A DNA stretch of 64,000 nt from Arthrobacter globiformis (GTDB lineage: Bacteria; Actinomycetota; Actinomycetes; Actinomycetales; Micrococcaceae), in NCBI RefSeq assembly GCF_030817195.1, contig NZ_JAUSYZ010000001.1, positions 3,038,001 to 3,102,000 of the forward strand, in the 5' to 3' direction. Below, piece after piece: positions 54,040-62,146 of this stretch. Every line of letters starts with the position of its first letter. The stretch's first letter is position 1. A program made the position numbers and the translations under genes. The notes under the pieces were generated by a model, which worked only from the letters and a program-made list of their open reading frames with translations, was not told the DNA's origin and ran no database searches.

Positions 54040-54975
54040 ATGACGGGGGAACGCACGGGGTGGGTCGAAGTACCGGGGGCCGATATCTACTGGGAGGCTT
54101 GGGGGAATCCCGCGGGAATTCCCGTACTCTTCCTCCATGGTGGACCTGGCGCCCCCTTGGGCCGGGGATACCGCATGCTGCATGATGCTGCACGGTTCTG
54201 GACCATTGGGCTTGACCAGCGCGGTTGCGGTAGAAGCAAACCGTTCGTGCAGGACGACCTGGCCAATTTGTCCGCGAACACCACACAGGCCCTGATCGAC
54301 GACATCGAAGCCGTCCGCAGGCATCTTGGGGTGGAAAAATGGATCGTTACCGGGGGCTCCTGGGGAAGCACTCTGGCCCTGGCCTACGCCCTCGAACATC
54401 CCACTAGCGTGCATGGAATCGCCGTAGCGGCGGTGACCACCACAAGCCGTGATGAAGTCCAGTGGATTACGGAGGGCGTGCGGCGGATCTTCCCCGAAGC
54501 CTGGGAAGAGTTCGCGGAGGCAGCCAAATGCAGGCCAGGGGAGCGGGTCGTGGAGGCGTACGCCCGCCGCCTCGCCGGCGAGGACCGGGAGGATGCCGAG
54601 GCGGCAGCTCTGGCTTGGGACCGATGGGAATCGACGCACATTTCCCTGGATCCGCTCTGGCAGCCAGGCGCCATGTTTGATGACGTCCGCGAGCGCATGA
54701 CCTTCGCCATCCTGGTCACGCACTACTGGTCCCATGACGCCTTCCTCTGTGGCGAACAGACCATCATGGATAGGATTCACCAGCTCAACGGGATCCCCGG
54801 CTATCTCATCCACGGTCGGCGCGACGTAAGCGGGCCCGTCATCACGCCCTGGAAACTTCATCAGCGCTGGGCAGGCAGTCGGCTCATCGTCATCGAGAAC
54901 GAAGGGCACGGTGGCCCGGAATCGGTGGCCGCGCTTGTCGACGGCGTCAAAGAAATCGCTGCTGGTCTGCCCTAA
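54040..54975 (+). CDS. pip: proline iminopeptidase-like alpha/beta-hydrolase
   Basis: This 311-aa cytosolic serine hydrolase of peptidase family S33 has HGGPGAPLG (oxyanion), DQRGCGRS, GGSWGSTLALAYA with the nucleophile Ser, HGRRDVSGP (Asp region) and NEGHGGPE (His). This full set is typical of prolyl aminopeptidases, which remove N-terminal Pro from peptides. It stands alone, and the upstream region shows little promoter-like sequence. Confidence 0.85.
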   Translation: MTGERTGWVEVPGADIYWEAWGNPAGIPVLFLHGGPGAPLGRGYRMLHDAARFWTIGLDQRGCGRSKPFVQDDLANLSANTTQALIDDIEAVRRHLGVEKWIVTGGSWGSTLALAYALEHPTSVHGIAVAAVTTTSRDEVQWITEGVRRIFPEAWEEFAEAAKCRPGERVVEAYARRLAGEDREDAEAAALAWDRWESTHISLDPLWQPGAMFDDVRERMTFAILVTHYWSHDAFLCGEQTIMDRIHQLNGIPGYLIHGRRDVSGPVITPWKLHQRWAGSRLIVIENEGHGGPESVAALVDGVKEIAAGLP

Positions 54976-55077
54976 GCGGATAGACAACGGGGCCTAACAG
55001 AACCGGACATCGTGTTTTAGGCTTACTCCACAGCTCGCGCCTGTCCGTCGCGTGCTGAATGAAGAGAGGGAGAACCT

Positions 55078-55383
55078 ATGCAGCCGGACCTTGGCCAGCG
55101 CGCCGCGAACGAGCACGCCGACGCGGCACAGTCCCTTCTTTCCGCCGCCGAGCAGGCCCTCTCAGGCGCCGATGTCGACGCCGAACTGCAGATCAGGCTG
55201 GCCCAGGCGCATGCCACCCTGGCCCTCGCATTCGAAACGCGCGCCGCGGCCTATGACACACGGACTGCCGCGTACGTCGGATATCTGGCGACGTTGAAAT
55301 CGGAAGCTCGATCGGACAAGAAGCAGCACGCCGCCGTCGTCGCGAAGCTTGTCCGCGACCGCCTCGGCTTCGAAGCCGAGTAG
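55078..55383 (+). CDS. hypothetical Ala-rich helical protein
   Basis: This 101-aa protein is rich in Ala, Glu, Arg and Gln, with heptad-like patterns over residues ~10-95, so it is probably all helical (coiled coil). It has no signal peptide. ATG 55078 follows GAGAGGGAGA. I recognise no family. A possible microprotein starts 33 nt downstream in the same frame. Confidence 0.65.
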   Translation: MQPDLGQRAANEHADAAQSLLSAAEQALSGADVDAELQIRLAQAHATLALAFETRAAAYDTRTAAYVGYLATLKSEARSDKKQHAAVVAKLVRDRLGFEAE

Positions 55384-55416
55384 GCGGCGGCCCAGGGCGA
55401 GGCCAAGGAGGCTCCC

Positions 55417-55485
55417 GTGGCGGCCATGTGGTGGAAAAGCCTGTTCCCAGTAATCATCGGCGCCCTGAAGGAACCGAATCGGTAA
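55417..55485 (+). CDS. putative 22-aa hydrophobic microprotein
   Basis: GTG 55417 is preceded by a perfect AAGGAGG (55405-55411) at 5-nt spacing. The peptide MAAMWWKSLFPVIIGALKEP ends NR and stops with TAA. It has a Trp-Trp-Lys start, a short hydrophobic core and a charged end, like small membrane-active peptides. It probably shares the transcript of the 101-aa gene. Only the ribosome-binding site and composition support it. Confidence 0.45.
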   Translation: MAAMWWKSLFPVIIGALKEPNR

Positions 55486-55668
55486 GGAGTGCGAAAAGAG
55501 CCGAAGGCCAATACACTGATTGGCCGTCTCCGCGTAGTCCGGAAGCGCCGCCGTCGACTGCGTGAGGGAGCGGCCGGCGAAGTCAGTGCGGAACCCGCCG
55601 GGCGTGAGAGTGGCTGTTAGTACACGTAACGGCAGTGCCTCCCACGGCGCGGCGCGCCTTCTTGACGG

Positions 55669-56922
55669 TCAGGACCCGCCGAGCACGGTCAGGACGATCA
55701 ACAAGCAGTTCAGCCCGACGATGAGCGTGGCGCTGGTCCAGCCCGCGATCTTCAGTGGGGTCGAATCAGTGTGGATGCCCATGACCTCGCGCTTCCCGGT
55801 GAGCAGGATCAGCGGAATCAGCGCGAACGGGATGCCGAAGCTGAGGAGCACCTGGCTCAGGACCAGCGCCAGCGTCGGCTCGATGCCCGCGCCGAGGATC
55901 ACCAGCGCCGGAATCAGCGTGATCACGCGCCGGGTCAGCAGTGGCACACGGACCTTCAGCAGACCGCCCATGATGGTGGCGCCGGCGTAGCAACCGACGG
56001 AGGTGGAGGCCAGCCCCGAGGCAAGCAGTCCGATGGCGAACAGGACGCCGATCGCCGGGCCCAGTGCCGACGTCACGGCCGCGTGCGCGCCGGCGATGGT
56101 GTCGGTCCCTTCGACGCCGCGGAGGCTCGAGGCTGCCAGGAGCAGCATGGCGATGTTAACGACGCCGGCCAGCATCAGGGCGCCGGCCACGTCGAACCGG
56201 GTGGCCCGGATCAGGCGGGTCCTGACGGCAGGGTTTTCGGAGAAGCCGTGCCGGTCCCGGGCGAGGGCGGAATGCAGGTAGATGGCGTGTGGCATTACGG
56301 TGGCGCCGAGCATGCTGGCGGCGAGCAGGATGGTATCGGTTCCCTCGAAGCGCGGCACCAGGCCGGACAGTGCGCTGCCGGCGTCGGGCGGATTGACGAA
56401 CAGGCCGGACACGAACCCGACGGCGATCACGCCGAGCAGAGTCAGAATGGCCACTTCAAACGACTTCTGGCTCCGGTTCGACTGCAGCGAGAGCAGCAGC
56501 ATCGACGCGAGTCCGATGATGATCCCGCCGGCCAGCAGCGGAAGTCCGAACAGCAGGTTCAGTGCGACGGCACCGCCGATCACCTCGGCCATGTCTGTGG
56601 CTCCGGCCACAATCTCCGCCTGCGCCCAGTATGCCCGCCGGCGGCGGGTTCCCAGCCGCTTGCCCAGAATCTCGGGAAGGCTCATGCCGGTGGCCAGGCC
56701 CAGCTTGGCGGATTGGTACTGCACCAGCACGGCCATGGCGTTGGCTGCCACCAGCACCCAGACCAGCAGGTAGCCGTAGCTCGCCCCGGCCGTCAGGTTC
56801 GCCGCAACGTTACCCGGGTCGACGTAGGCGATGGCCGCCACGAAGGCAGGACCCAGCAGCAGCAGGCGCGACCATACCCGTGCCGGGGCGGTGCGTTCCG
56901 CAAGGGTCGAAACAGCCATCAT
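55669..56922 (-). CDS. mntH: Nramp-family divalent metal (Mn2+) transporter
   Basis: This 417-aa membrane protein has about 11 helices, with the metal-site motifs DPGNVAANLTAGASYGY (helix 1, ~residue 36) and MPHAIYLHSAL (helix 6, Met is a ligand). It imports Mn2+, and possibly Fe2+, with protons. ATG 56922 is followed by a second ATG, and either could be used. A DtxR/MntR-type box lies 46 nt upstream. Confidence 0.93.
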   Translation of the reverse strand: MMAVSTLAERTAPARVWSRLLLLGPAFVAAIAYVDPGNVAANLTAGASYGYLLVWVLVAANAMAVLVQYQSAKLGLATGMSLPEILGKRLGTRRRRAYWAQAEIVAGATDMAEVIGGAVALNLLFGLPLLAGGIIIGLASMLLLSLQSNRSQKSFEVAILTLLGVIAVGFVSGLFVNPPDAGSALSGLVPRFEGTDTILLAASMLGATVMPHAIYLHSALARDRHGFSENPAVRTRLIRATRFDVAGALMLAGVVNIAMLLLAASSLRGVEGTDTIAGAHAAVTSALGPAIGVLFAIGLLASGLASTSVGCYAGATIMGGLLKVRVPLLTRRVITLIPALVILGAGIEPTLALVLSQVLLSFGIPFALIPLILLTGKREVMGIHTDSTPLKIAGWTSATLIVGLNCLLIVLTVLGGS

Positions 56923-56967
56923 TGATCCTCGTCATTGGGGGTGCCGATAAGACGATGGTAACCGAAA

Positions 56968-56983
56968 TTTAGGCATACCGAAA
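56968..56983 (-). promoter_or_regulatory. DtxR/MntR-type metal box upstream of mntH
   Basis: TTTAGG-CATA-CCGAAA is a 6+6 inverted repeat with one mismatch, close to the TTAGGCATACCTAA-type sites of DtxR-family repressors. Its position before mntH supports Mn-dependent repression. Confidence 0.6.
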
Positions 56984-56985
56984 AG

Positions 56986-57399
56986 TGGGGCTTAGGAGTT
57001 CAGACGAATGCTGGATTTGATTGGGGCACAGCCAAAATCATCAACACTACTTCGGCAATGAACGACGGCGGTGGGTCTACTTACACTTTCGTCGTCCCCG
57101 CCCGCACTACTAGCGGCCAAGCGACGGTCACGGCAGTGCCGTACAACATTGACTGGTGCGACGACACCGGCAGGAACAACCGGGCGGCGGGGGCCGCCGT
57201 CGTTCTCCTGCAGCGGGCATCGTGTGTATTCCTTGCCGTTCCCGGGCGGCTCTGTGGTCGGCCCGACTTCCGGAGGGGAAGCGTCAATAGAGGGTACGTG
57301 CCTCCTGGTCTGCATGCCCCGGCCAACAAGTTCGTTGGCCGGGGTAGTTCCAGATGTGGACTCCGCCGCGGAGGGTTCTGCTTCAGGCGGGGCCGGTGA
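56986..57399 (+). pseudogene. remnant of a secreted-type protein gene
   Basis: Codon by codon the plus strand reads GVQTNAGFDWGTAKIINTTS, then YTFVVPARTTSGQATVTAVP and YNIDWCDDTGRNNR. This looks like the end of a beta-sandwich extracellular domain with a Cys pair. There is no N-terminal part: an in-frame TAA lies at 56959 and the mntH promoter is directly upstream. The first ATG (57058) is internal to the domain. A minus-strand frame (57459 to 56992) starting MTGQRKWSLIAALAAM has a signal-peptide look and is the alternative reading. Confidence 0.4.
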
Positions 57400-57474
57400 G
57401 GAGCCGGAGAGCATTGCGGCAAGGGCCGCTATGAGCGACCACTTGCGCTGCCCGGTCATGGATTCGTTGTGGAC

Positions 57475-57714
57475 CTATGCGCGTTTGCCGGTCGCTGCCC
57501 CGGCCGCTTTGCACTTGGCCCTGAGAAAGGACTGCTCTGCTTGTGACAGTTGGTGTTCGCCGTGCTGGTCCTGGGCGACGTGGCCGCCCGAGACCTGGTG
57601 AACCACATTTGCCACGGTGCGCGGAAGAACCACGCAACCGGGATTTTCAATGAGCCACTTCTTTGTGGGCTCATCAAGTTCATTCCACCACTCATCAATC
57701 GGCCGTTGGCCCAT
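57475..57714 (-). CDS. small hypothetical protein
   Basis: This 79-aa protein begins MGQRPIDEWWNELDEPTKKW. ATG 57714 has GAGGAG at good spacing. It has a Trp-rich acidic N-terminal third, then a segment (NPGCVVLPRTVANVVHQVSG) that could be a short helix-turn-helix, and a basic tail. There is no signal peptide. I recognise no function; the ribosome-binding site and composition make it likely real. Confidence 0.6.
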   Translation of the reverse strand: MGQRPIDEWWNELDEPTKKWLIENPGCVVLPRTVANVVHQVSGGHVAQDQHGEHQLSQAEQSFLRAKCKAAGAATGKRA

Positions 57715-58137
57715 GACGTGCTCCTCGGATTTGAGACCCTACATAAATTGGCAGCGGCCGCCCCCGGCTTACGCCTCAGGACCCCGCATCACGTGCAGAA
57801 ACCACCAAACACACAAGCCTAGGTACGCATGACCCACCTGCCCCCAATCGCGGCACTGGCCCGACGACACCCCGTTGTCCCGTCCCGGGCACGGCGCTGT
57901 GCACGGGTTGTCGACAGGAATTCACGAATCTCTGAATTGGTAATCAGTATCGAGTGTGGTCCCGATGCAGGGAGGGGTCAAGGGGTACCCGTAACGTCGC
58001 GCAACCCGTCGACGAAGCCTTTCTTAGTGGTCAAACACTGTACGCGGAAGTGACGGGGGAGTAGCTTTTACACGTCCGGATGGCCGTGCGGCGTCCGCCA
58101 GCGAAGACCCTGCTGCCACCGCCACGAGGAGCCCCGG
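57715..58137. other. intergenic region upstream of the dikinase
   Basis: These 423 bp hold no convincing gene. A 74-codon plus-strand frame at 57829 has atypical composition and no ribosome-binding site. No GGGGCTTGC-type rifampin-associated inverted repeat is visible. The stretch from about 57910 is less GC-rich and may hold the promoter. Confidence 0.5.
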
Positions 58138-60618
58138 ATGACACGAAAGACAACCGGCCCCCTCGCTGAATTCGGCCAGACGGACCTCGCCGCCGCCGGC
58201 GGGAAGGGTGCCGCCTTGGGCGAACTGGTGCGGCAAGGGTTTCCGGTGCCCGAGGGATTCGTCATCACCACCGACGCCTACCGGTTGCTTCTCGCCGAGA
58301 CGGGGCTCGGGCCAGCTCTGGACGGCATGGATCACAACATGCCCGACGGCGGCGCCCTCCGTGCGCTGTTCGCGCACGTTGGCATGCCGGCAGCTTTGCG
58401 GGTGGAGATTGGCGAGGCATATGCGGCTCTGGGCGGGGGCGCCGTCGCAGTGCGTTCCAGCGCCACCACCGAAGACCTTCCGGGGGCGGCGTTCGCCGGC
58501 CAGCAGGACACGTTCCTGAACGTCGTTGGCGAGGAGGCGGTAGCTCAAGCGGTTTCTGACTGCTGGGCGTCCCTCTGGACCGACCGGGCCATTGCCTACC
58601 GGCGGCGGCAGGGAATCGACCCCCGCGAGGTGGCGATAGCCGTCGTCGTCCAAAAGATGGTGCCGGCCGACGCCGCTGGTGTCACGTTCACGGCGAATCC
58701 GGTCACGGGTGAGCGCAGTGAGATCGTTGTGGACGCCAGTCCGGGCCTGGGGGAGGCGGTGGTCTCGGGAAGGGTGACGCCCGAACACTACGTGCTGGAC
58801 CGCGCGGGCAGGATCCGCAGCTTCCGTCTTGGCGGCGGCGAGGTGGTGATCAGCCCGGACGCCGGCGGCGGCACGCGGGAGCAGCCCGGCAGCCGCAGCC
58901 GGGTTCCCACCCTGGCCGATGTCCAACTGCGGGAGTTGGCTGACCTGGGCCGCAGGGCGCAGGAGCACTTCGGCCGGCCGCAGGATATGGAGTGGGCGCT
59001 GGCCGGCGGCCAAATCCATGTCCTGCAATCGAGGCCCATGACAGCACTGCCGCCGCAGCCGTTGCGGCTCAACGCGATCCAGCGGCGGGTCGGGCCGTTC
59101 TTCATCGACATGTTCCAGGAACGGCCCTACCCGTTGGATGTGTCCGGCTGGATGGAGCAGGGGATCCTGGCCATGCTGCACCGGATGGCCGGCAGCGTTG
59201 GAGTACAGTTTCCCGGGGTCGAGGAGCTGCTGCCCGAGGAAGATGGCGTGGTGGTCCAGCTCGTGCCCCCGTCCCCGCGGCTAACGCCCCGCGTTCTGGC
59301 CGCACCGCTGACCCTGGCCCGCCGCGCGAGGCAGTTCAAAATGGCCGACTGGAAGAACGATTCCCGGTTCATCACCTTCCTGGAGCAGGTGGATCGGCTG
59401 AACGCACGGGACCCCGAACCCTTGCCCTGGTCCGAGGTCGTGGGCGTTGCGCGGGGGTCCTTCGCCACGATGCGGGGCATCACCGACCTGCGCAGCTCCT
59501 ATATGCCCGGCATATTCCTGCCCATGCTTCGGCTGCGCCTGATGCTCGTGCTGCTGGGCAGGACGAGGCTGGCCTCCGCCCTGATCGCGGGTGCGGAAAC
59601 CGTGACGAGCCAGGCGAACCGGTCCCTGGAGCAGCTGGCCGGGATGGTCCGTGCGGATCCGCGGCTGGCCGGCGCCTTTGCATCATCCGACGGGGCGGCC
59701 TTGCTGCAGCTTGTGGAGCAGGACCCGGCGCACGCTGCCTTCCGCGAGGCGTTCGCTCAGTTCCTGCGCGAATACGGGAACCGTGAAACCGTCAGCGTTG
59801 TGCTGAGCAGTTCACCCACCTGGTCCGATGCACCCGAGGTTGTGCTGGGGCTCGTCAAGGCGCTCCTGGGCCAGCGGCCCCGCACGGCTGACCAGACCGG
59901 CGCGGCGCTGGCGGAGCTGAAGCGCCATCCGCTCCTTCGATTCAGGCGCATCCGCCGGCACGTGCTGGCCGCCGTCGACGATGCCCGGGCAGGCATGGCG
60001 TTCCGCGAGGACAGCCACTTCTACGCCACCAAGGTCATCCCGCCCATGCGCCGCGCGTACCGGGAGCTTGGCCGCCGCCTCGTTGCCGCCGGTGTCATTG
60101 ACTACGTCAGGGATGTCTACCACCTGCGGTTTGAGGAACTGGAGGCAATAACGGACGACGGCGGCGCGCTGCCGGCTTCCGTCCGGCAGCGATACTGGCC
60201 GCTCGTGCAGGCCAGGGCGGCCAAACGCCGCGAACTCGAGGGGATTCCGCTGCTGGACACGGCGCTGCTGTTCAGGAACCGCCGCAGTGCTGCCGGCGTG
60301 CTGGTCTCCGGTACGCCGGCCAGCCGCGGCCGTGCGGAGGGGCCGGTGAGGATCATCAGGGGACCGGCCGAGTTCGGCCTGCTGCGCAGCGGCGACATTC
60401 TCGTTTGCCCCTACACGAACCCGTCCTGGACGCCGCTGTTCCAGCGCGCGGCCGCCGTCGTCGTCGACATGGGAGGGCTCGGCTCCCACGCGGCCATTGT
60501 GGCGAGGGAGTACGGAATCCCGGCTGTCATGGGGACCGGCACAGGCACGGGCATCCTGGCCGAGGGGCAGCGCGTCATCGTGGACGGCAGTGCCGGTACG
60601 GTCATCGCAGTCGATTAG
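58138..60618 (+). CDS. rifampin phosphotransferase-like PEP-synthase-family dikinase
   Basis: This 826-aa protein starts with a PEP-synthase-type ATP-grasp domain (residues ~1-300: GGKGAALGELVRQGFPVPEG, VRSSATTEDLPGAAFAGQQD, LQSRPMTAL). A large middle region (~310-700) of no clear motif follows, then a C-terminal swivelling phosphohistidine domain (GGLGSHAAIVAREYGIPAV, His784). The PEP-binding TIM barrel that ends PpsA and PPDK is missing. The order ATP-substrate-His is that of rifampin phosphotransferase. It probably moves the beta-phosphate of ATP to a small molecule. GAGGAG precedes the ATG. Confidence 0.82.
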   Translation: MTRKTTGPLAEFGQTDLAAAGGKGAALGELVRQGFPVPEGFVITTDAYRLLLAETGLGPALDGMDHNMPDGGALRALFAHVGMPAALRVEIGEAYAALGGGAVAVRSSATTEDLPGAAFAGQQDTFLNVVGEEAVAQAVSDCWASLWTDRAIAYRRRQGIDPREVAIAVVVQKMVPADAAGVTFTANPVTGERSEIVVDASPGLGEAVVSGRVTPEHYVLDRAGRIRSFRLGGGEVVISPDAGGGTREQPGSRSRVPTLADVQLRELADLGRRAQEHFGRPQDMEWALAGGQIHVLQSRPMTALPPQPLRLNAIQRRVGPFFIDMFQERPYPLDVSGWMEQGILAMLHRMAGSVGVQFPGVEELLPEEDGVVVQLVPPSPRLTPRVLAAPLTLARRARQFKMADWKNDSRFITFLEQVDRLNARDPEPLPWSEVVGVARGSFATMRGITDLRSSYMPGIFLPMLRLRLMLVLLGRTRLASALIAGAETVTSQANRSLEQLAGMVRADPRLAGAFASSDGAALLQLVEQDPAHAAFREAFAQFLREYGNRETVSVVLSSSPTWSDAPEVVLGLVKALLGQRPRTADQTGAALAELKRHPLLRFRRIRRHVLAAVDDARAGMAFREDSHFYATKVIPPMRRAYRELGRRLVAAGVIDYVRDVYHLRFEELEAITDDGGALPASVRQRYWPLVQARAAKRRELEGIPLLDTALLFRNRRSAAGVLVSGTPASRGRAEGPVRIIRGPAEFGLLRSGDILVCPYTNPSWTPLFQRAAAVVVDMGGLGSHAAIVAREYGIPAVMGTGTGTGILAEGQRVIVDGSAGTVIAVD

Positions 60619-60684
60619 CGGCCGAGCACGACGGCAACCAGATTCGCCGTGGTTGGCCGTGCCAGAAGCGCCACAGACAAGACC

Positions 60685-60725
60685 TTCGCCGATCTTGCCC
60701 GAAACTTTCGCCGATCTTGCCCGAA
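60685..60725 (+). repeat. 19-bp direct repeat, period 22
   Basis: TTCGCCGATCTTGCCCGAA occurs at 60685-60703 and 60707-60725, just upstream of a small open frame. It could be a slippage duplication or paired binding sites. Confidence 0.75.
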
Positions 60726-60765
60726 CGGCGTGAGCATGAATACGAGGCTGAGAGGGGTGAACATC

Positions 60766-60903
60766 ATGGCTGACGACAAAGAAGTGCTGGACTGGGTCTC
60801 TCCCCGCAGACAGCGGGAGATCGACAACCAGGCCGCGTTCCTGCGCTTCCTCCTGGAGCGTGAAGAAGCGATTGCTCAAGAGGGCGAGAAACTGTATGGG
60901 TGA
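60766..60903 (+). CDS. small hypothetical protein (45 aa)
   Basis: ATG 60766 follows GAGAGGGG and opens 45 codons beginning MADDKEVLDWVSPRRQREID and ending EEAIAQEGEKLYG. The peptide is highly charged and helical, with one Trp. ATG 60736 in the same frame is another possible start. No family is recognised. It sits between the dikinase and dinB with no obvious link to either. Confidence 0.5.
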   Translation: MADDKEVLDWVSPRRQREIDNQAAFLRFLLEREEAIAQEGEKLYG

Positions 60904-61016
60904 TTGACGGCCCCAATCGCGATCGCCTGGAGTGAAAGTAGCTGAAGAGGCACAATTGCCAAGGTCATAGTGGTCGGCGGCCTCGTCGTCGTACTTCTTT
61001 AGGGCAGACTGATGGC

Positions 61017-62090
61017 ATGAGCGGAATCCGGTGGGTGCTGCACGTCGATCTCGACCAGTTCATCGCGGCGGTCGAAGTGCTCCGGCGGCCGGAGCTTGCG
61101 GGCAAGCCGATCATTGTCGGCGGTCGGGGCGACCCCACGGAACGGGCTGTGGTGTCGACCGCATCCTACGAAGCCAGGGTGTTCGGCGTGGGTTCCGGAA
61201 TGCCCTTACGCATTGCAGCCCGGAAAGTGCCAGACGCTGTGATCCTGCCCGTCGATCACGAGGCCTACCTGGCTGCGTCTGAAACTGTCATGGCTACCCT
61301 CCGCGCGCAGCCCGGCGCCACCGTCCAGGTGCTGGGCTGGGATGAAGCCTTTATGGGCACTGAAACAGACAATCCGGAAGCCTACGCCCGCCAGGTGCAG
61401 GCTGCTGTCCTTGAGCGAACGCAACTGCATTGCAGCGTGGGCATCGGCGACACCCTGGTCCGGGCCAAGGTCGCCACCGGTTTCGGCAAGCCGGCCGGCG
61501 TCTTCCGTCTCACTGCGGGGAACTGGCTCGAGATTATGGGCAGCCGGCCCACCAAGGACCTGTGGGGCGTCGGAACCAAAGTGTCGGGCCGGCTGGCCAA
61601 ACTCGGCATCAACACGGTCGCGGAGCTCGCCGCATCCGACCCCCAAGACCTGGTCCCGGAGTTCGGCCCCAGGATGGGTCCCTGGTACTCGGAGCTCGGG
61701 CGCGGGGACGGCGCCAGCGTGGTGGACGACACCCCGTGGGTTGCCCGCGGGCATAGCCGGGAGACCACTTTCCAGCACGACCTGACCGAGCCCGCCCAGG
61801 TGGACGATGCCGTGCGGGAGCTGACCGCGCGTGTCCTTGAGGATGTTGTGGCCGAAGGGCGGCCCGTGGTTGGGCTGACCCTCAAGGTTCGGTACGCGCC
61901 GTTCCTCACCAAGACCCACGCGAGGAAGGTTCCCGAGACATTCGACCGGAACGAAATCCTCGCGCGGGCCTTGGATCTCGCATCCGCAATCGAAGCGGGC
62001 CGTCCGATCAGGCTCCTGGGCCTCCGGGCCGAAATGGCAATGCCTGACGATGCCCGAAAGGGACATACGCCGACGCGCGGTGGTTGGTGA
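61017..62090 (+). CDS. dinB: Y-family DNA polymerase IV, DinB2 type
   Basis: This 357-aa translesion polymerase has catalytic acids Asp11 (HVDLDQF) and Asp109-Glu110 (LGWDEAF). It also has the fingers segment STASYEARVFGVGSGMPL and a little-finger domain (GHSRETTFQHDL). The steric-gate position that follows Phe15 is Ile16, not Phe or Tyr, as in mycobacterial DinB2 (Leu there). It lacks the C-terminal clamp-binding tail usual in DinB1. No LexA box is visible upstream. ATG 61012 is out of frame. Confidence 0.92.
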   Translation: MSGIRWVLHVDLDQFIAAVEVLRRPELAGKPIIVGGRGDPTERAVVSTASYEARVFGVGSGMPLRIAARKVPDAVILPVDHEAYLAASETVMATLRAQPGATVQVLGWDEAFMGTETDNPEAYARQVQAAVLERTQLHCSVGIGDTLVRAKVATGFGKPAGVFRLTAGNWLEIMGSRPTKDLWGVGTKVSGRLAKLGINTVAELAASDPQDLVPEFGPRMGPWYSELGRGDGASVVDDTPWVARGHSRETTFQHDLTEPAQVDDAVRELTARVLEDVVAEGRPVVGLTLKVRYAPFLTKTHARKVPETFDRNEILARALDLASAIEAGRPIRLLGLRAEMAMPDDARKGHTPTRGGW

Positions 62091-62146
62091 CGCCGTCGCT
62101 CTTGTCCTTTACCCGTCGGGTAGGTTTGTGAAAAAAGGAGAGGTCA

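Noticed and set aside
53881..54987. A 368-codon minus-strand frame
   Set aside because: It mirrors the proline-iminopeptidase-like gene, whose catalytic motifs are complete.
57900..58137. Rifampin-associated inverted repeat upstream of the dikinase
   Set aside because: No long GGGGCTTGC/GCAAGCCCC-type repeat is present on either strand.
60960..61016. SOS box upstream of dinB
   Set aside because: No sequence resembling TCGAAC-N4-GTTCGA is present in the 110 bp before the start.
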